Positions 1 to 6,455 of a stretch of DNA of 13,274 nt are shown piece by piece. The DNA comes from Syntrophobacteria bacterium (lineage in GTDB: Bacteria > Desulfobacterota > Syntrophobacteria > JARFUL01). A program made the position numbers and the translations under genes. The stretch's first letter is position 1, and every line of letters begins with the position of its first letter. The notes beneath the pieces are model-generated. The model had not been told where the DNA came from. It made no database searches and saw only the letters and a program-made list of their open reading frames with translations. The stretch covers positions 1 to 13,274 of the forward strand of contig JARFUL010000230.1 in assembly GCA_029289015.1 (NCBI GenBank), read 5' to 3'.

Positions 1-53
1 CTCGAAATCCCTTATTTCTCTCTAAGGAAATCCCGGAGATTGCAGAGAGGTAA
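1..53 (+). CDS. Possible 3' end of a convergent gene (partial)
   Basis: The plus frame from base 3 to the TAA at 51-53 is open and reads RNPLFLSKEIPEIAER, a plausible hydrophilic helical C-terminus. It would end two bases before the livM stop codon, which faces it. Sixteen codons are too few to name a family, and the frame could be open by chance. If real, it means the liv transcription unit ends at livM and no ATPase gene follows directly. Confidence 0.3.
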   Translation, partial: RNPLFLSKEIPEIAER

Positions 54-55
54 GC

Positions 56-952
56 CTACGCGTCCCTGAGAAGACTCCTCCCCTTCACAATAGCGAAGAA
101 GAGAAGCAGCGCGCCGAAGAGCGCGTGCTGGAACCCCGCGAGCCCGGTCCAGATGAGCTCCTCGGCCAGGGTGAGCAGGAGAGCGCCGATGACCGGCGCG
201 GCCAGCCCCTCAAAGGGCAGGAGCCTTGAGGCCAGGAGCGCGGTGATGGACAAAGAGAGGCTGAACCCGGAGTCCGGGCTGAGGTAGGAGGTGCGCGCGA
301 TGTAGAGGGCTCCCGCGAGCGCGGGGGGCCCGGACGCGAAGAAGAGGCCCGCGATCTTTATCTTTTCCGTGTCTATGCCCACGGAGCGGGCCACGTCTTC
401 CGAGGCCTCGGTCTGTTTAAACAGGATGCCGAACCTCGAGCGGAGCACCAGGTAGTGCATGAGGCACGCGGCTGCAAAGAGGGAGAAGGCCAGGGGATTG
501 AACAGCTCCCTGGACGCCTTAAGGGGAGCATAGAGCCCTGCCGAGCCCCCGGTGAGGCTGCCCAGGCTGTCTGCGCCGAGCTTCATGATGAAGAGTATTC
601 CCAGGGTGGCCAGCGCGTAGTAGCCGTCCTTCAGCCGGGCCAGGGGGAAGGCCAGGAGGTAGCCCGCGGCCGCGCCCACGACCAGGGCCAGGGCAATCGC
701 GATGCTCAAGGGGCACCCGCGCGTGAGGGCTATGCCGAAGGTGTAGCCGCCCAGCCCGAAGAAGGTGGCGTGGCCGAGGCTGATGAGCCCCAGGGAGCCG
801 CCGGGTATGTCGTAGGAGACGGCCATGGCCCCGTTTATGAGCACCGAGAAGATGAAGAAGTCGAAATAGCCTCCGGTCCGGACAAGGGAGGCCGCGGCCA
901 GCCCCGCGAGGGTGAGCCAGAGTCCCGCTCTTGTCGCGCTCTTCGTACTCAC
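56..952 (-). CDS. livM: Branched-chain amino acid-type ABC transporter permease, LivM family
   Basis: This is an inner-membrane permease that would pair with LivH to form the channel of a HAAT-family importer. The 298 residues are almost entirely hydrophobic helices. Family signatures are visible: LGLISLGHATFFGLGGY (about residues 54-70), TGGSAGL (about 134-140), and the cytoplasmic ATPase-contact region ASEDVARSVGID followed by the ALAGALY helix. The length is normal for LivM. The start is GTG at 952; its first bases overlap the livH stop codon as GTGA (949-952), a classic translational-coupling arrangement. It is the last gene of livK-livH-livM. Substrate is not readable from a permease; branched-chain amino acids, other amino acids, amides or urea are all possible for this family. 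Confidence 0.9.
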   Translation of the reverse strand: MSTKSATRAGLWLTLAGLAAASLVRTGGYFDFFIFSVLINGAMAVSYDIPGGSLGLISLGHATFFGLGGYTFGIALTRGCPLSIAIALALVVGAAAGYLLAFPLARLKDGYYALATLGILFIMKLGADSLGSLTGGSAGLYAPLKASRELFNPLAFSLFAAACLMHYLVLRSRFGILFKQTEASEDVARSVGIDTEKIKIAGLFFASGPPALAGALYIARTSYLSPDSGFSLSLSITALLASRLLPFEGLAAPVIGALLLTLAEELIWTGLAGFQHALFGALLLFFAIVKGRSLLRDA

Positions 953-1794
953 AGCCAGCCCCTGCGCAAAAACAGGTAGCCCACCAGGAGCGCGTAGACC
1001 AGCGTCTCCGTGAGGGACGGAGGAAAGACCAGGCCCGCGGTGGCCTCAAAGAGGCCCAGCACGAAGCCGCTCACCACCGGCCCCACCAGGGTGCCCATGC
1101 CGCCGGCCACCACGATGAAGAGCGTCTTGAGGGTGATCATAAGCCCGTCCCGCGGGCCCAGGGGGTAGACGGTGGAGTAGAAGATTCCCGCGACCCCCGC
1201 GAGGAGCGAGGCCAGGCCCAGCGCGGCCATAGAGGTCTTTCCCGGGGCCACGCCGAAGATTATCGCGGCCTCCCTGTCCTGGGCCAGGGCCTGCATGGAG
1301 AGCCCCCGGTCCGTATGGCGCAGGAACCAGAGCGCCATGCCGAGGCACAGGATGTCGAACCCCAGGACCGCGGCCTTGAGGCCCGGGATCGCGAGGCCCA
1401 GGAACCTTACGGTGGTAAGGGAGTAGGGGATGATCACCGGCTCCCACCCCTGCCACCACACGAAGAGGTCTTCCAGCACGAAGGCCAGCCCCAGGCTCGC
1501 GATGAGGCAGACCACAACCTTGGCGGAGTGGCCCAGCCTGTCGAAGGGGGCCACCAGGAGCAGGTGGAGGAGAAGGCCGAGCCCCACAAAGATGGGCGCG
1601 GCCACCAGCGCGAAGGTCCACGGCGAGAAGGGATGGTAGGCCAGGGCCCACCGGTAGAGGATCGCGGCAAAGACCGCGATGGACCCGTGGGCCAGGTTCA
1701 AGACCCCCATGATGCCGAACGCGAGGGAGAGGCCCGCGGCCAAAAGCGCGTAGGTCCCCCCCAAAAAGAGGCCGTTCAGCACTACCTGAAGCAT
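949..1794 (-). CDS. livH: Branched-chain amino acid-type ABC transporter permease, LivH family
   Basis: This is the second membrane permease of the importer, 281 residues from the ATG at 1794. That start was chosen because the family begins with a VLNGLFLGGTYALLAAGLSL-type first helix. The open frame extends 18 codons upstream into livK without homologous content. The motifs FGIMGVLNLAHGS (about residues 27-39), the Q-A-L-A-Q-D-R-E-A-A cytoplasmic loop with G-V near 190-200, and VAGGMGTLVGPVVSG (about 230-245) are typical of LivH. Only five bases separate it from the livK stop, and it overlaps livM by four bases, so the three genes are surely co-transcribed. Function is inferred from family; the transported solute is unknown. 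Confidence 0.9.
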   Translation of the reverse strand: MLQVVLNGLFLGGTYALLAAGLSLAFGIMGVLNLAHGSIAVFAAILYRWALAYHPFSPWTFALVAAPIFVGLGLLLHLLLVAPFDRLGHSAKVVVCLIASLGLAFVLEDLFVWWQGWEPVIIPYSLTTVRFLGLAIPGLKAAVLGFDILCLGMALWFLRHTDRGLSMQALAQDREAAIIFGVAPGKTSMAALGLASLLAGVAGIFYSTVYPLGPRDGLMITLKTLFIVVAGGMGTLVGPVVSGFVLGLFEATAGLVFPPSLTETLVYALLVGYLFLRRGWL

Positions 1795-1799
1795 CGGCT

Positions 1800-3002
1800 T
1801 TAGCGCGCGGGATATCTGTGGTCCGCGGTGGCCACGGAGGGGGGCCACACGATGTGGTACTTCCCGCCTATGATCTGGGAGGGATAGGTGTTGATGGTGC
1901 CCACCCCGTTGGGCTTGAAGTTCACCACCCCCCCGATGGTCATCACGTTGAGCCTCTTCAGCGCGGCCATGAGCCTGTTATTATCCAGGGAGCCCGCGCG
2001 CTCTATGGCCTGGGCCGCGACCTCAAAGCCCATCATGTAGGCCGGGGCCCAGGGGAAGTCCTCGAGCACGACGCCGGAGCGGTCCATCACCTCGAGGAAG
2101 AGCTCCGGGTTCGAGTAGTCCATCCCTTCGGTCCAGTACGACTGGCCCACCACCAGCTCCGCGGCCTCGCCCAGCGCCTTCCTGAACACGCCGCCGTGGT
2201 GGATAACGTGGAACTCCCTGGGCCTGAGGTCGAGCTCCCGGGCCTGGCGCATGAACGCGATGCCGAAGGGCACGTTCGCGCTGACGAAGATGATGTCCGG
2301 GTTTAGCTCCTTGAGCTTAACTATGGTCGCGGTGAAGTCGTGGGTGGTGGGGGGAAGGACCCGGACCCCGAGGTCCTTGAGCCCGGCCTTCTCGGCCAGC
2401 TTCTTCGCGCCCTTGTACACCCCCACGGGGTGCAGGGTGTCCTCCACCACGAAGGCCACGCTCCGGGCCCTCTTCTCCTCGGCCACCATCTCCCAGTAGC
2501 GGTAGGTGTACCTGGGGGCCGCGTCGATCACGCAGGCTATCCACTTGAACCCCCGGCTGTAAACCTTGGGCGAGTTGGCGCAGATGGCTATGAAGGGCAC
2601 CCCATTTTCCTCCGCGGCCACGGACGCGGCAAAGGTCAGCGGGCTGGAGTAGGGGCCGATGAGAAGATCAACCTTGTCCTTGGTGATGAGCCGCTCGTAG
2701 AACCTTCTCGCGGTGGTGCCGTCGGACTTTTCGTCATAGACCACGAACCTGACCCTGAGCCGCGCGTTCTCGTCCTTCACGTAGAGCCCGCCCCTGTGGT
2801 TTATCGCCGCGGCCCACGCGTCCATGAGCTTCTTGAACGGGCCTATCTCCGTGGAGAACTTCCCGGACATGGAGACCGTGGCCCCGATCTTTATCTCCCT
2901 TTTCGATCCGGGCGCGGCCTTTTTTGCGGGCTGCGCGGGCTTCTGGCAGGCGAAGAGAGCAACCAGCGAGGCGAAGAGCAGCATGAGCTTGAGGTTTTTC
3001 AT
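1800..3002 (-). CDS. livK: Branched-chain amino acid-type ABC transporter substrate-binding lipoprotein, LivK family
   Basis: This is the periplasmic solute receptor of the importer, 400 residues. The chosen start at 3002 gives MKNLKLMLLFASLVALFAC, a lipoprotein signal with lipobox L-F-A-C and lipidated Cys19. An upstream in-frame ATG at 3065 would add 21 hydrophilic residues before the signal and cross a strong hairpin, so it is rejected. A G-run (3011-3016) lies 8 bases before the chosen ATG as a plausible ribosome site. The mature part follows the type I periplasmic-binding fold (Peripla_BP_6): REIKIGATVSMSGKF at the first strand, the DLLIGPYSSPLTFAASVAAEENGVPFI segment in two lobes, and a hinge-region NPDIIFVSANV. 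It leads livK-livH-livM. No ATPase partner lies within the window. Ligand specificity cannot be inferred. Confidence 0.9.
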   Translation of the reverse strand: MKNLKLMLLFASLVALFACQKPAQPAKKAAPGSKREIKIGATVSMSGKFSTEIGPFKKLMDAWAAAINHRGGLYVKDENARLRVRFVVYDEKSDGTTARRFYERLITKDKVDLLIGPYSSPLTFAASVAAEENGVPFIAICANSPKVYSRGFKWIACVIDAAPRYTYRYWEMVAEEKRARSVAFVVEDTLHPVGVYKGAKKLAEKAGLKDLGVRVLPPTTHDFTATIVKLKELNPDIIFVSANVPFGIAFMRQARELDLRPREFHVIHHGGVFRKALGEAAELVVGQSYWTEGMDYSNPELFLEVMDRSGVVLEDFPWAPAYMMGFEVAAQAIERAGSLDNNRLMAALKRLNVMTIGGVVNFKPNGVGTINTYPSQIIGGKYHIVWPPSVATADHRYPAR

Positions 3003-3026
3003 CTTGATAACCCCCCGATGAGAACA

Positions 3027-3051
3027 GGGCCACCCCGAGTCGGGATGGCCC
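3027..3051 (-). promoter_or_regulatory. Strong hairpin in the livK leader
   Basis: In the minus-strand transcript an 11-bp stem (GGGCCATCCCG with CGGGGTGGCCC, one G-U pair) closes a three-base loop ACT. It ends 10 bases before the G-run that serves as the livK ribosome site, and no U-tract follows it. It is probably a leader structure affecting livK translation or mRNA stability. The pairing is seen directly; a regulatory role is inference. Confidence 0.45.
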
Positions 3052-3060
3052 CATGACCTG

Positions 3061-3089
3061 ATCATAACTCGCTAAAATCGATATGTTGA
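3061..3089 (-). promoter_or_regulatory. Candidate livK promoter
   Basis: On the minus strand a -10-like TATGAT (3066-3061) stands 17 bases from TCAACA (3089-3084), a 4/6 match to the -35 box. It would start transcription near 3054 and include the leader hairpin. The spacing is ideal but the -35 is weak. Confidence 0.3.
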
Positions 3090-3103
3090 CAGCGTTACGT
3101 CAA
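3086..3103. promoter_or_regulatory. Dyad TTGAC-N8-GTCAA, possible operator
   Basis: A perfect inverted repeat, TTGAC (3086-3090) and GTCAA (3099-3103), with an 8-base spacer lies just upstream of and overlapping the proposed livK -35 region. Its size fits a dimeric regulator site. Both arms also resemble -35 boxes, so it may be chance. No regulator gene is adjacent. Confidence 0.25.
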
Positions 3104-3128
3104 TATCTGAAATATCGTCCCCCTTGTC

Positions 3129-3162
3129 AAGGGATTTACTCAGAGGGAGTGAGTCCCTTTTT
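3129..3162 (+). terminator. Rho-independent-type terminator reading on the plus strand
   Basis: A 13-bp stem (3129-3141 with 3147-3159, two G-U pairs) closes the loop AGAGG and runs into a five-T tract at 3158-3162. On the minus strand the two G-U pairs become A-C mismatches and no T-tract follows. It is therefore built to stop plus-strand transcripts, although both flanking genes (livK and the lipoprotein) lie on the minus strand. It may stop an antisense or short plus-strand RNA, or act weakly in both directions. Confidence 0.5.
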
Positions 3163-3183
3163 GAGCTTGCCCGAGATCCCTTC

Positions 3184-3663
3184 CTACTCGGATATCAGCT
3201 CCTTGATCTCTGCCGCGTCGCGCTTTATCTTCTTGATGTTCGCCTCAATGGTGTACCGGTCGCCCTGAATCTGGGCTATCTTCTTCTTCATGGACGCGAT
3301 CGCGTCGATGTTCTTGTCCTTCGCGCCGAGCCCCGCGGCGTCCACGGCCTCCCACTTGGCCAGCGCGACCTTTGCCTCGGCCTCGTCGGCCAGGTTATGG
3401 GCGAGCCTCTTTTGGGACTTGGCCAGCTTCTCATCAGTCTCCGCGAGGTTTAGCTTGAGTTCCGAGAGCTTGAGGTTCTCCTGGGCCTCGCTGAGGGCCT
3501 CCTCGGCCTCTACCACGCCGCCGCGGTTCTCCGCGGGCACCTGGGAGAAGAGGGACTCATCAACTGAGCCGGTTATCCTCGAAGTAATGGACTGGGTGGT
3601 GCCGCAGCCGAAAGTCCAGAGAAGGGAGATACAAGCCACTAATAGTAAAATAGTCTTTCGCAT
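3184..3663 (-). CDS. Small coiled-coil lipoprotein of unknown function
   Basis: The 159-residue protein starts MRKTILLLVACISLLWTFGC: basic N-terminus, hydrophobic stretch, lipobox T-F-G-C with Cys20. There is no Asp at +2, so outer-membrane sorting is expected. The rest, from about residue 50 to the end, is rich in Glu, Lys, Ala and Leu with heptad-like spacing (for example EAEEALSEAQENLKLSELKL and KKKIAQIQGDRYTIEANIKK), indicating a long helical coiled coil broken near AVDAAGLGAK. The start at 3663 is set by GGAGGG (3671-3676), seven bases away; the ATG at 3669 is only one base from it. It lies 38 bases downstream of the J-domain gene on the same strand, probably in one transcript. I do not recognise a named family; a scaffold or envelope tether is a guess. 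Confidence 0.75.
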   Translation of the reverse strand: MRKTILLLVACISLLWTFGCGTTQSITSRITGSVDESLFSQVPAENRGGVVEAEEALSEAQENLKLSELKLNLAETDEKLAKSQKRLAHNLADEAEAKVALAKWEAVDAAGLGAKDKNIDAIASMKKKIAQIQGDRYTIEANIKKIKRDAAEIKELISE

Positions 3664-3701
3664 GTTCATACCCTCCGGTTAGCCTTTGACAATTATCTTT
3701 C

Positions 3702-4013
3702 TCAGCCCCCCCCTATCCACTCGGATTGATGGAACTTGTCGCGCCACCAGCCCTCTGGGTCGGCCCAGCGCTGGATGTCCTCCTTGAGGAAGGAGTACTG
3801 ATAGTTTTTTACAAGCTCCATGATGATTTCATGGGCTTCGTTTATCTTCTTTATCATCGCGTGCGCGTCTTCACGGCGCTCCGCGTTACGGTCCGGGTGC
3901 CACTTCCGGCACAGCCGCCGGTAGTGGGACTTGATAAGGCTGATGTCGGCCCTGTCGGGAAGCTCGAGGATCTTTCTGGCCTCGTCGAGGGCCTTGAAGG
4001 GAATGGATTTCAT
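3702..4013 (-). CDS. Stand-alone J-domain protein (DnaJ-like co-chaperone)
   Basis: This is a 103-residue cytoplasmic protein made almost only of a J domain, which would stimulate the ATPase of a DnaK-type Hsp70. Helix II and its basic face are visible as SLIKSHYRRLCRKW, followed directly by the invariant HPD at residues 39-41, then helix III with KKINEAHEII (about 55-64). The Gly/Phe linker, zinc fingers and C-terminal client-binding domains of true DnaJ are absent. Instead there is a short Trp-rich tail (RWADPEGWW). It is therefore a specialised type III J protein that probably targets Hsp70 to a particular job. It precedes the coiled-coil lipoprotein gene by 38 bases. No clear Shine-Dalgarno sequence precedes the ATG. 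Confidence 0.85.
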   Translation of the reverse strand: MKSIPFKALDEARKILELPDRADISLIKSHYRRLCRKWHPDRNAERREDAHAMIKKINEAHEIIMELVKNYQYSFLKEDIQRWADPEGWWRDKFHQSEWIGGG

Positions 4014-4043
4014 GGTCTTAACCGGTAGCAGGTGGTTTTTGCC

Positions 4044-4072
4044 ACTATAAGTGATTCCCGAAGATATTCCAA
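4044..4072 (-). promoter_or_regulatory. Sigma70-like promoter of the J-domain gene
   Basis: On the minus strand TTGGAA (4072-4067) and TATAGT (4049-4044) are separated by exactly 17 bases, matching the consensus at 4/6 and 5/6. Transcription would start near 4037, giving a leader of about 24 bases before the ATG at 4013. It makes the J-domain/lipoprotein pair a unit separate from the upstream muramidase gene. Confidence 0.5.
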
Positions 4073-4086
4073 GAGAAATGAAATGC

Positions 4087-5259
4087 TCAGTAAATCAGGA
4101 AAGGCTCCCTGAGCCCCTGGAACCCGCTGAGCTCCTCTTTCCATGACGCGGCGAGCTCTCTCGGGTCCGGGCAGTCCTCAAACGCGTCCAGGAAGCCCAC
4201 ACGGCCCATTATCAGGTCTATGGGCATCCGCTCGTAGTCGTACTCATAGGGCGGCCCGGCCCAGCGGAACTCTTCCGGGTGGAGGTTCATCACCTCTTTG
4301 AGCGCGACCAGAGCACACTCCAGGGGCCTGAATGTCGCGGGGTCCTTCACGTGCACCTGGAAGCCCCGGCACACCTCCCCCGCCCACTTGTCAAAGGTGG
4401 GCCTGAAGGACGTGGTACGGAACGCCACCCCCTCAAGCCCCCTCCTGTTGATGGCCTCAAGGGTCTCGGCCTGCCTGAGCCAGGGCGCGCCGAATAGATG
4501 AAAGGGCAGTGTGGTGCCCCGGCCCTCGGAGATGTTGGTGGCCTCGAGAATTACGAACCCCGCGTAGAGGAGGCAGGTCTCGGGGGAGGGCAGGTTGGGC
4601 GAGGGCGCGACCCAGGGAAGGGCCGTGTCGTGAAAGCCCATCTCGCGCTCCCAGCCCTTCATCGCGACCACCTCGAGCTCGCAACTGACCCCGAAGGGGC
4701 CCGCGATCATCCTGGCCAGCTCCCCCAGGGTGAGGCCGTGGCGCATGGGTATGGGGTGGAGCCCCACAAAGGATTTTGCCCCGGGCTCGAGGAGGTTGCC
4801 CTCCAGGGCTTCGCCCCCCACCGGGTTGGGCCTGTCGAGCACCGCCACCAGAATTCCGGCCTCTCCAGCCTCCTCCATGAAGCCGGTCAGGGTGGAAGCG
4901 AAGGTGTAGACCCTGGTGCCCACGTCCTGGAGGTCCACCACTACCGCGTCGATGTCGGCCAGCATCTCTTCCGTGGGGGTCCTGGTTTCGCGGTAGAGGC
5001 TGTATATCGGTATGCCCAGCTCCGGGTCCGTTTCGTGGCCGGTCTCTATCATGTTGGCCTGCTCCGTGCCCAAGAATCCGTGCTGGGGGCCGAAGAGCGC
5101 GGCGAGCTCCAATTGCGGGACGCGGCCCATCAATTCCTTCGCGTGGACGAGGTTCCTGTCCACGGAGGCCTGGTTGACCAGAAGCCCCACCCGCTTTCCT
5201 TTGAGGTAGCCGGGGGGCTCTGAGGTGAGCGCTTCGAGTCCGGTCGAGAGATCTGCCAT
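4087..5259 (-). CDS. namZ: DUF1343 / NamZ-like exo-beta-N-acetylmuramidase (GH171 type)
   Basis: This 390-residue protein belongs to the DUF1343 (YbbC) family. Its Bacillus member NamZ removes terminal N-acetylmuramic acid from peptidoglycan fragments, a cell-wall recycling step. Family motifs appear in order: GKRVGLLVNQ (21-30), FGPQHG (56-61), QDVGTRVYTF (111-120), DRPNPVGG (142-149), EGN (153-155), PMRHGLTLGE (171-180), PSPNLPS (219-225) and NISEGRGTT (242-250). The length is typical for the core enzyme. No signal peptide is visible at the N-terminus MADLSTGLEAL, so the protein seems cytoplasmic here, whereas some relatives are exported. No other muropeptide-recycling gene lies in the window. 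There is no Shine-Dalgarno sequence before the ATG at 5259; see the promoter entry for a possible leaderless transcript. Family assignment is firm; activity is by analogy. Confidence 0.88.
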   Translation of the reverse strand: MADLSTGLEALTSEPPGYLKGKRVGLLVNQASVDRNLVHAKELMGRVPQLELAALFGPQHGFLGTEQANMIETGHETDPELGIPIYSLYRETRTPTEEMLADIDAVVVDLQDVGTRVYTFASTLTGFMEEAGEAGILVAVLDRPNPVGGEALEGNLLEPGAKSFVGLHPIPMRHGLTLGELARMIAGPFGVSCELEVVAMKGWEREMGFHDTALPWVAPSPNLPSPETCLLYAGFVILEATNISEGRGTTLPFHLFGAPWLRQAETLEAINRRGLEGVAFRTTSFRPTFDKWAGEVCRGFQVHVKDPATFRPLECALVALKEVMNLHPEEFRWAGPPYEYDYERMPIDLIMGRVGFLDAFEDCPDPRELAASWKEELSGFQGLREPFLIY

Positions 5260-5265
5260 GCCAGG

Positions 5266-5294
5266 ATGGTATTTAGCAAGTGAATCTGTGTCAA
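5266..5294 (-). promoter_or_regulatory. Promoter of the NamZ-like gene, possibly giving a leaderless mRNA
   Basis: On the minus strand a perfect TTGACA (5294-5289) is followed after 17 bases by TACCAT (5271-5266), a 4/6 match to the -10. Transcription would then begin at about 5259, which is the A of the start codon. That agrees with the lack of any Shine-Dalgarno sequence there. Confidence 0.4.
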
Positions 5295-5460
5295 TGACTC
5301 TTTTTTCTTTGACCGTGCCGCTGGTATTTCAGTATCCTAAACTCCGGAACTTCCCCTGTTTCCGAAGGGTCCGAAGGATTGTTTCCCAAAGAGCGGGGCC
5401 GGCTTTCCTTCTCCCATGTCTCTTACCGACTATGGCTGGATTTTCTCAGTGGTCCTACGG

Positions 5461-5483
5461 ATAGATAGCCCCGGCCCATCTAT
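5461..5483. promoter_or_regulatory. Inverted repeat ATAGAT-N11-ATCTAT, possible operator
   Basis: Perfect 6-base arms lie at 5461-5466 and 5478-5483 with a GC-rich 11-base centre, about 50 bases before the formyltransferase start. The right arm abuts TTGACC. As DNA it could bind a dimer; as RNA it would be a weak hairpin. No binding protein is known. Confidence 0.25.
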
Positions 5484-5533
5484 TGACCAGGCAGGATTTT
5501 TTGACCGGGAAATATAAAGAGGGAGGTCTAAGC

Positions 5534-6442
5534 ATGCGTATCGTAGTTTTTGGACAGGCGCCCTTTGGCGCGAAGAGCGTGGAGACCCTGGTGGAAAGAG
5601 GCGAGGAGGTGGTGGCCGTCTTCACCGTGCCCGACAGGAAAGGACGGGTGGAGCCCACCAAGGAGGCCGCGGACGCGAAGGGCATACCGGTGCACCAGCC
5701 TTTAAGCGTAAAGCACCCCGAGGTGTTGGACACCCTGGCCAAATACCAGCCCGACCTGGCCATCCTGGCCTTCTGGACCGAGATAACCCCGGAGTCCGTG
5801 CTCTTCACCCCGCGGCTGGGCACCATCTGCTACCATCCCTCCATCCTTCCCCGCCACCGGGGCGCGAGCGCGATCAACTGGGCCGTGATAATGGGGGAGA
5901 CCAAGACCGGGCTCTCCATCTTCTGGACCGACGGCGGCATAGACACGGGCCCCATACTGCTCCAGAAGGAGATAGACATAACCCCCGAAGACACCACCGG
6001 GTCTTTGTACTTCAACCACCTATTCCCCATGGGGGTGGACGCGATCGTGGAGTCCGTTGATCTCATCAACGCGGGGGACCCCCCGAGGATCGAACAGGAC
6101 GAGTCCCAGGCCACCTACGAGCCTCCCTGCGACGACAGGGTCGCGTCCATAGACTTCTCCAGGCCGGTTGACGAGGTTTATAACCTTATCAGGGGCTGCG
6201 ACCCCCAGCCCGGCGCATACACCATGTTCGGGGACGAGAAGATAAGGTTCTACCGGGCCAAAATGGAGGCCGGCGACTTCGGGGAGCCGGGCACCGTGGT
6301 GGCCGCGGGGCAAAGTGTGGACATCGCGACCCAGGGCGGAGTGGTCAGGGTGGCCAAGGTAAGGTTCTCAGGGGGCAAGGTCAACGCGCAGGAGTTTGTG
6401 GAGAACGCGGGGCTTGCCGCAGGCACGATCCTGGGCGGCTGA
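5534..6442 (+). CDS. Formyltransferase family protein resembling the hydrolase domain of 10-formyl-THF dehydrogenase
   Basis: The 302-residue protein begins at ATG 5534, eight bases after a strong GAGGGAGG; an upstream in-frame ATG at 5483 adds unrelated residues. It has the formyl_transf_N fold. The segments GVFTVPDK-like VAVFTVPDRKG (28-37), YHPSILPRHRGASAINW (100-116), LSIFWTDGGIDTG (127-139) and the C-terminal IRGCDPQPGAY resemble the N-terminal domain of ALDH1L1/FDH more than Met-tRNA formyltransferase. Catalytic His101 and Asp137 keep the family spacing of 36. The Asn that Fmt has two residues before the His is Cys99 here, where FDH has Ile. Expected chemistry is formyl transfer from, or hydrolysis of, 10-formyltetrahydrofolate; the acceptor is unknown. 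The aldehyde dehydrogenase half of FDH is absent. First gene of a probable operon with the HD and P1-peptidase genes. Confidence 0.85.
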   Translation: MRIVVFGQAPFGAKSVETLVERGEEVVAVFTVPDRKGRVEPTKEAADAKGIPVHQPLSVKHPEVLDTLAKYQPDLAILAFWTEITPESVLFTPRLGTICYHPSILPRHRGASAINWAVIMGETKTGLSIFWTDGGIDTGPILLQKEIDITPEDTTGSLYFNHLFPMGVDAIVESVDLINAGDPPRIEQDESQATYEPPCDDRVASIDFSRPVDEVYNLIRGCDPQPGAYTMFGDEKIRFYRAKMEAGDFGEPGTVVAAGQSVDIATQGGVVRVAKVRFSGGKVNAQEFVENAGLAAGTILGG

Positions 6443-6455
6443 GCCCTGCCTCTGT

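Larger units (their letters stand above)
5260..5533. other. Divergent intergenic region
   Basis: This 274-base gap separates the minus-strand block from the plus-strand block. It holds the NamZ-like promoter (5266-5294), a 9-base near-tandem repeat TCCGAAGG(G/A) at 5361-5369 and 5370-5378, the dyad at 5461-5483, and two direct TTGACC hexamers (5483-5488 and 5501-5506, 18 bases apart). The formyltransferase ribosome site GAGGGAGG lies near 5519-5526. I could not find a convincing -35/-10 pair for the plus-strand operon. The short open frames here look like chance. Confidence 0.6.

Noticed and set aside
931..3056. Long plus-strand open frames opposite the liv genes
   Set aside because: They are rich in Arg, Gly, His and Gln with no recognisable domains, and the minus strand carries clear LivK, LivH and LivM.
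5225..5464. Plus-strand frame of 79 codons in the divergent gap
   Set aside because: It starts inside the NamZ-like gene, has no ribosome site and no recognisable features.
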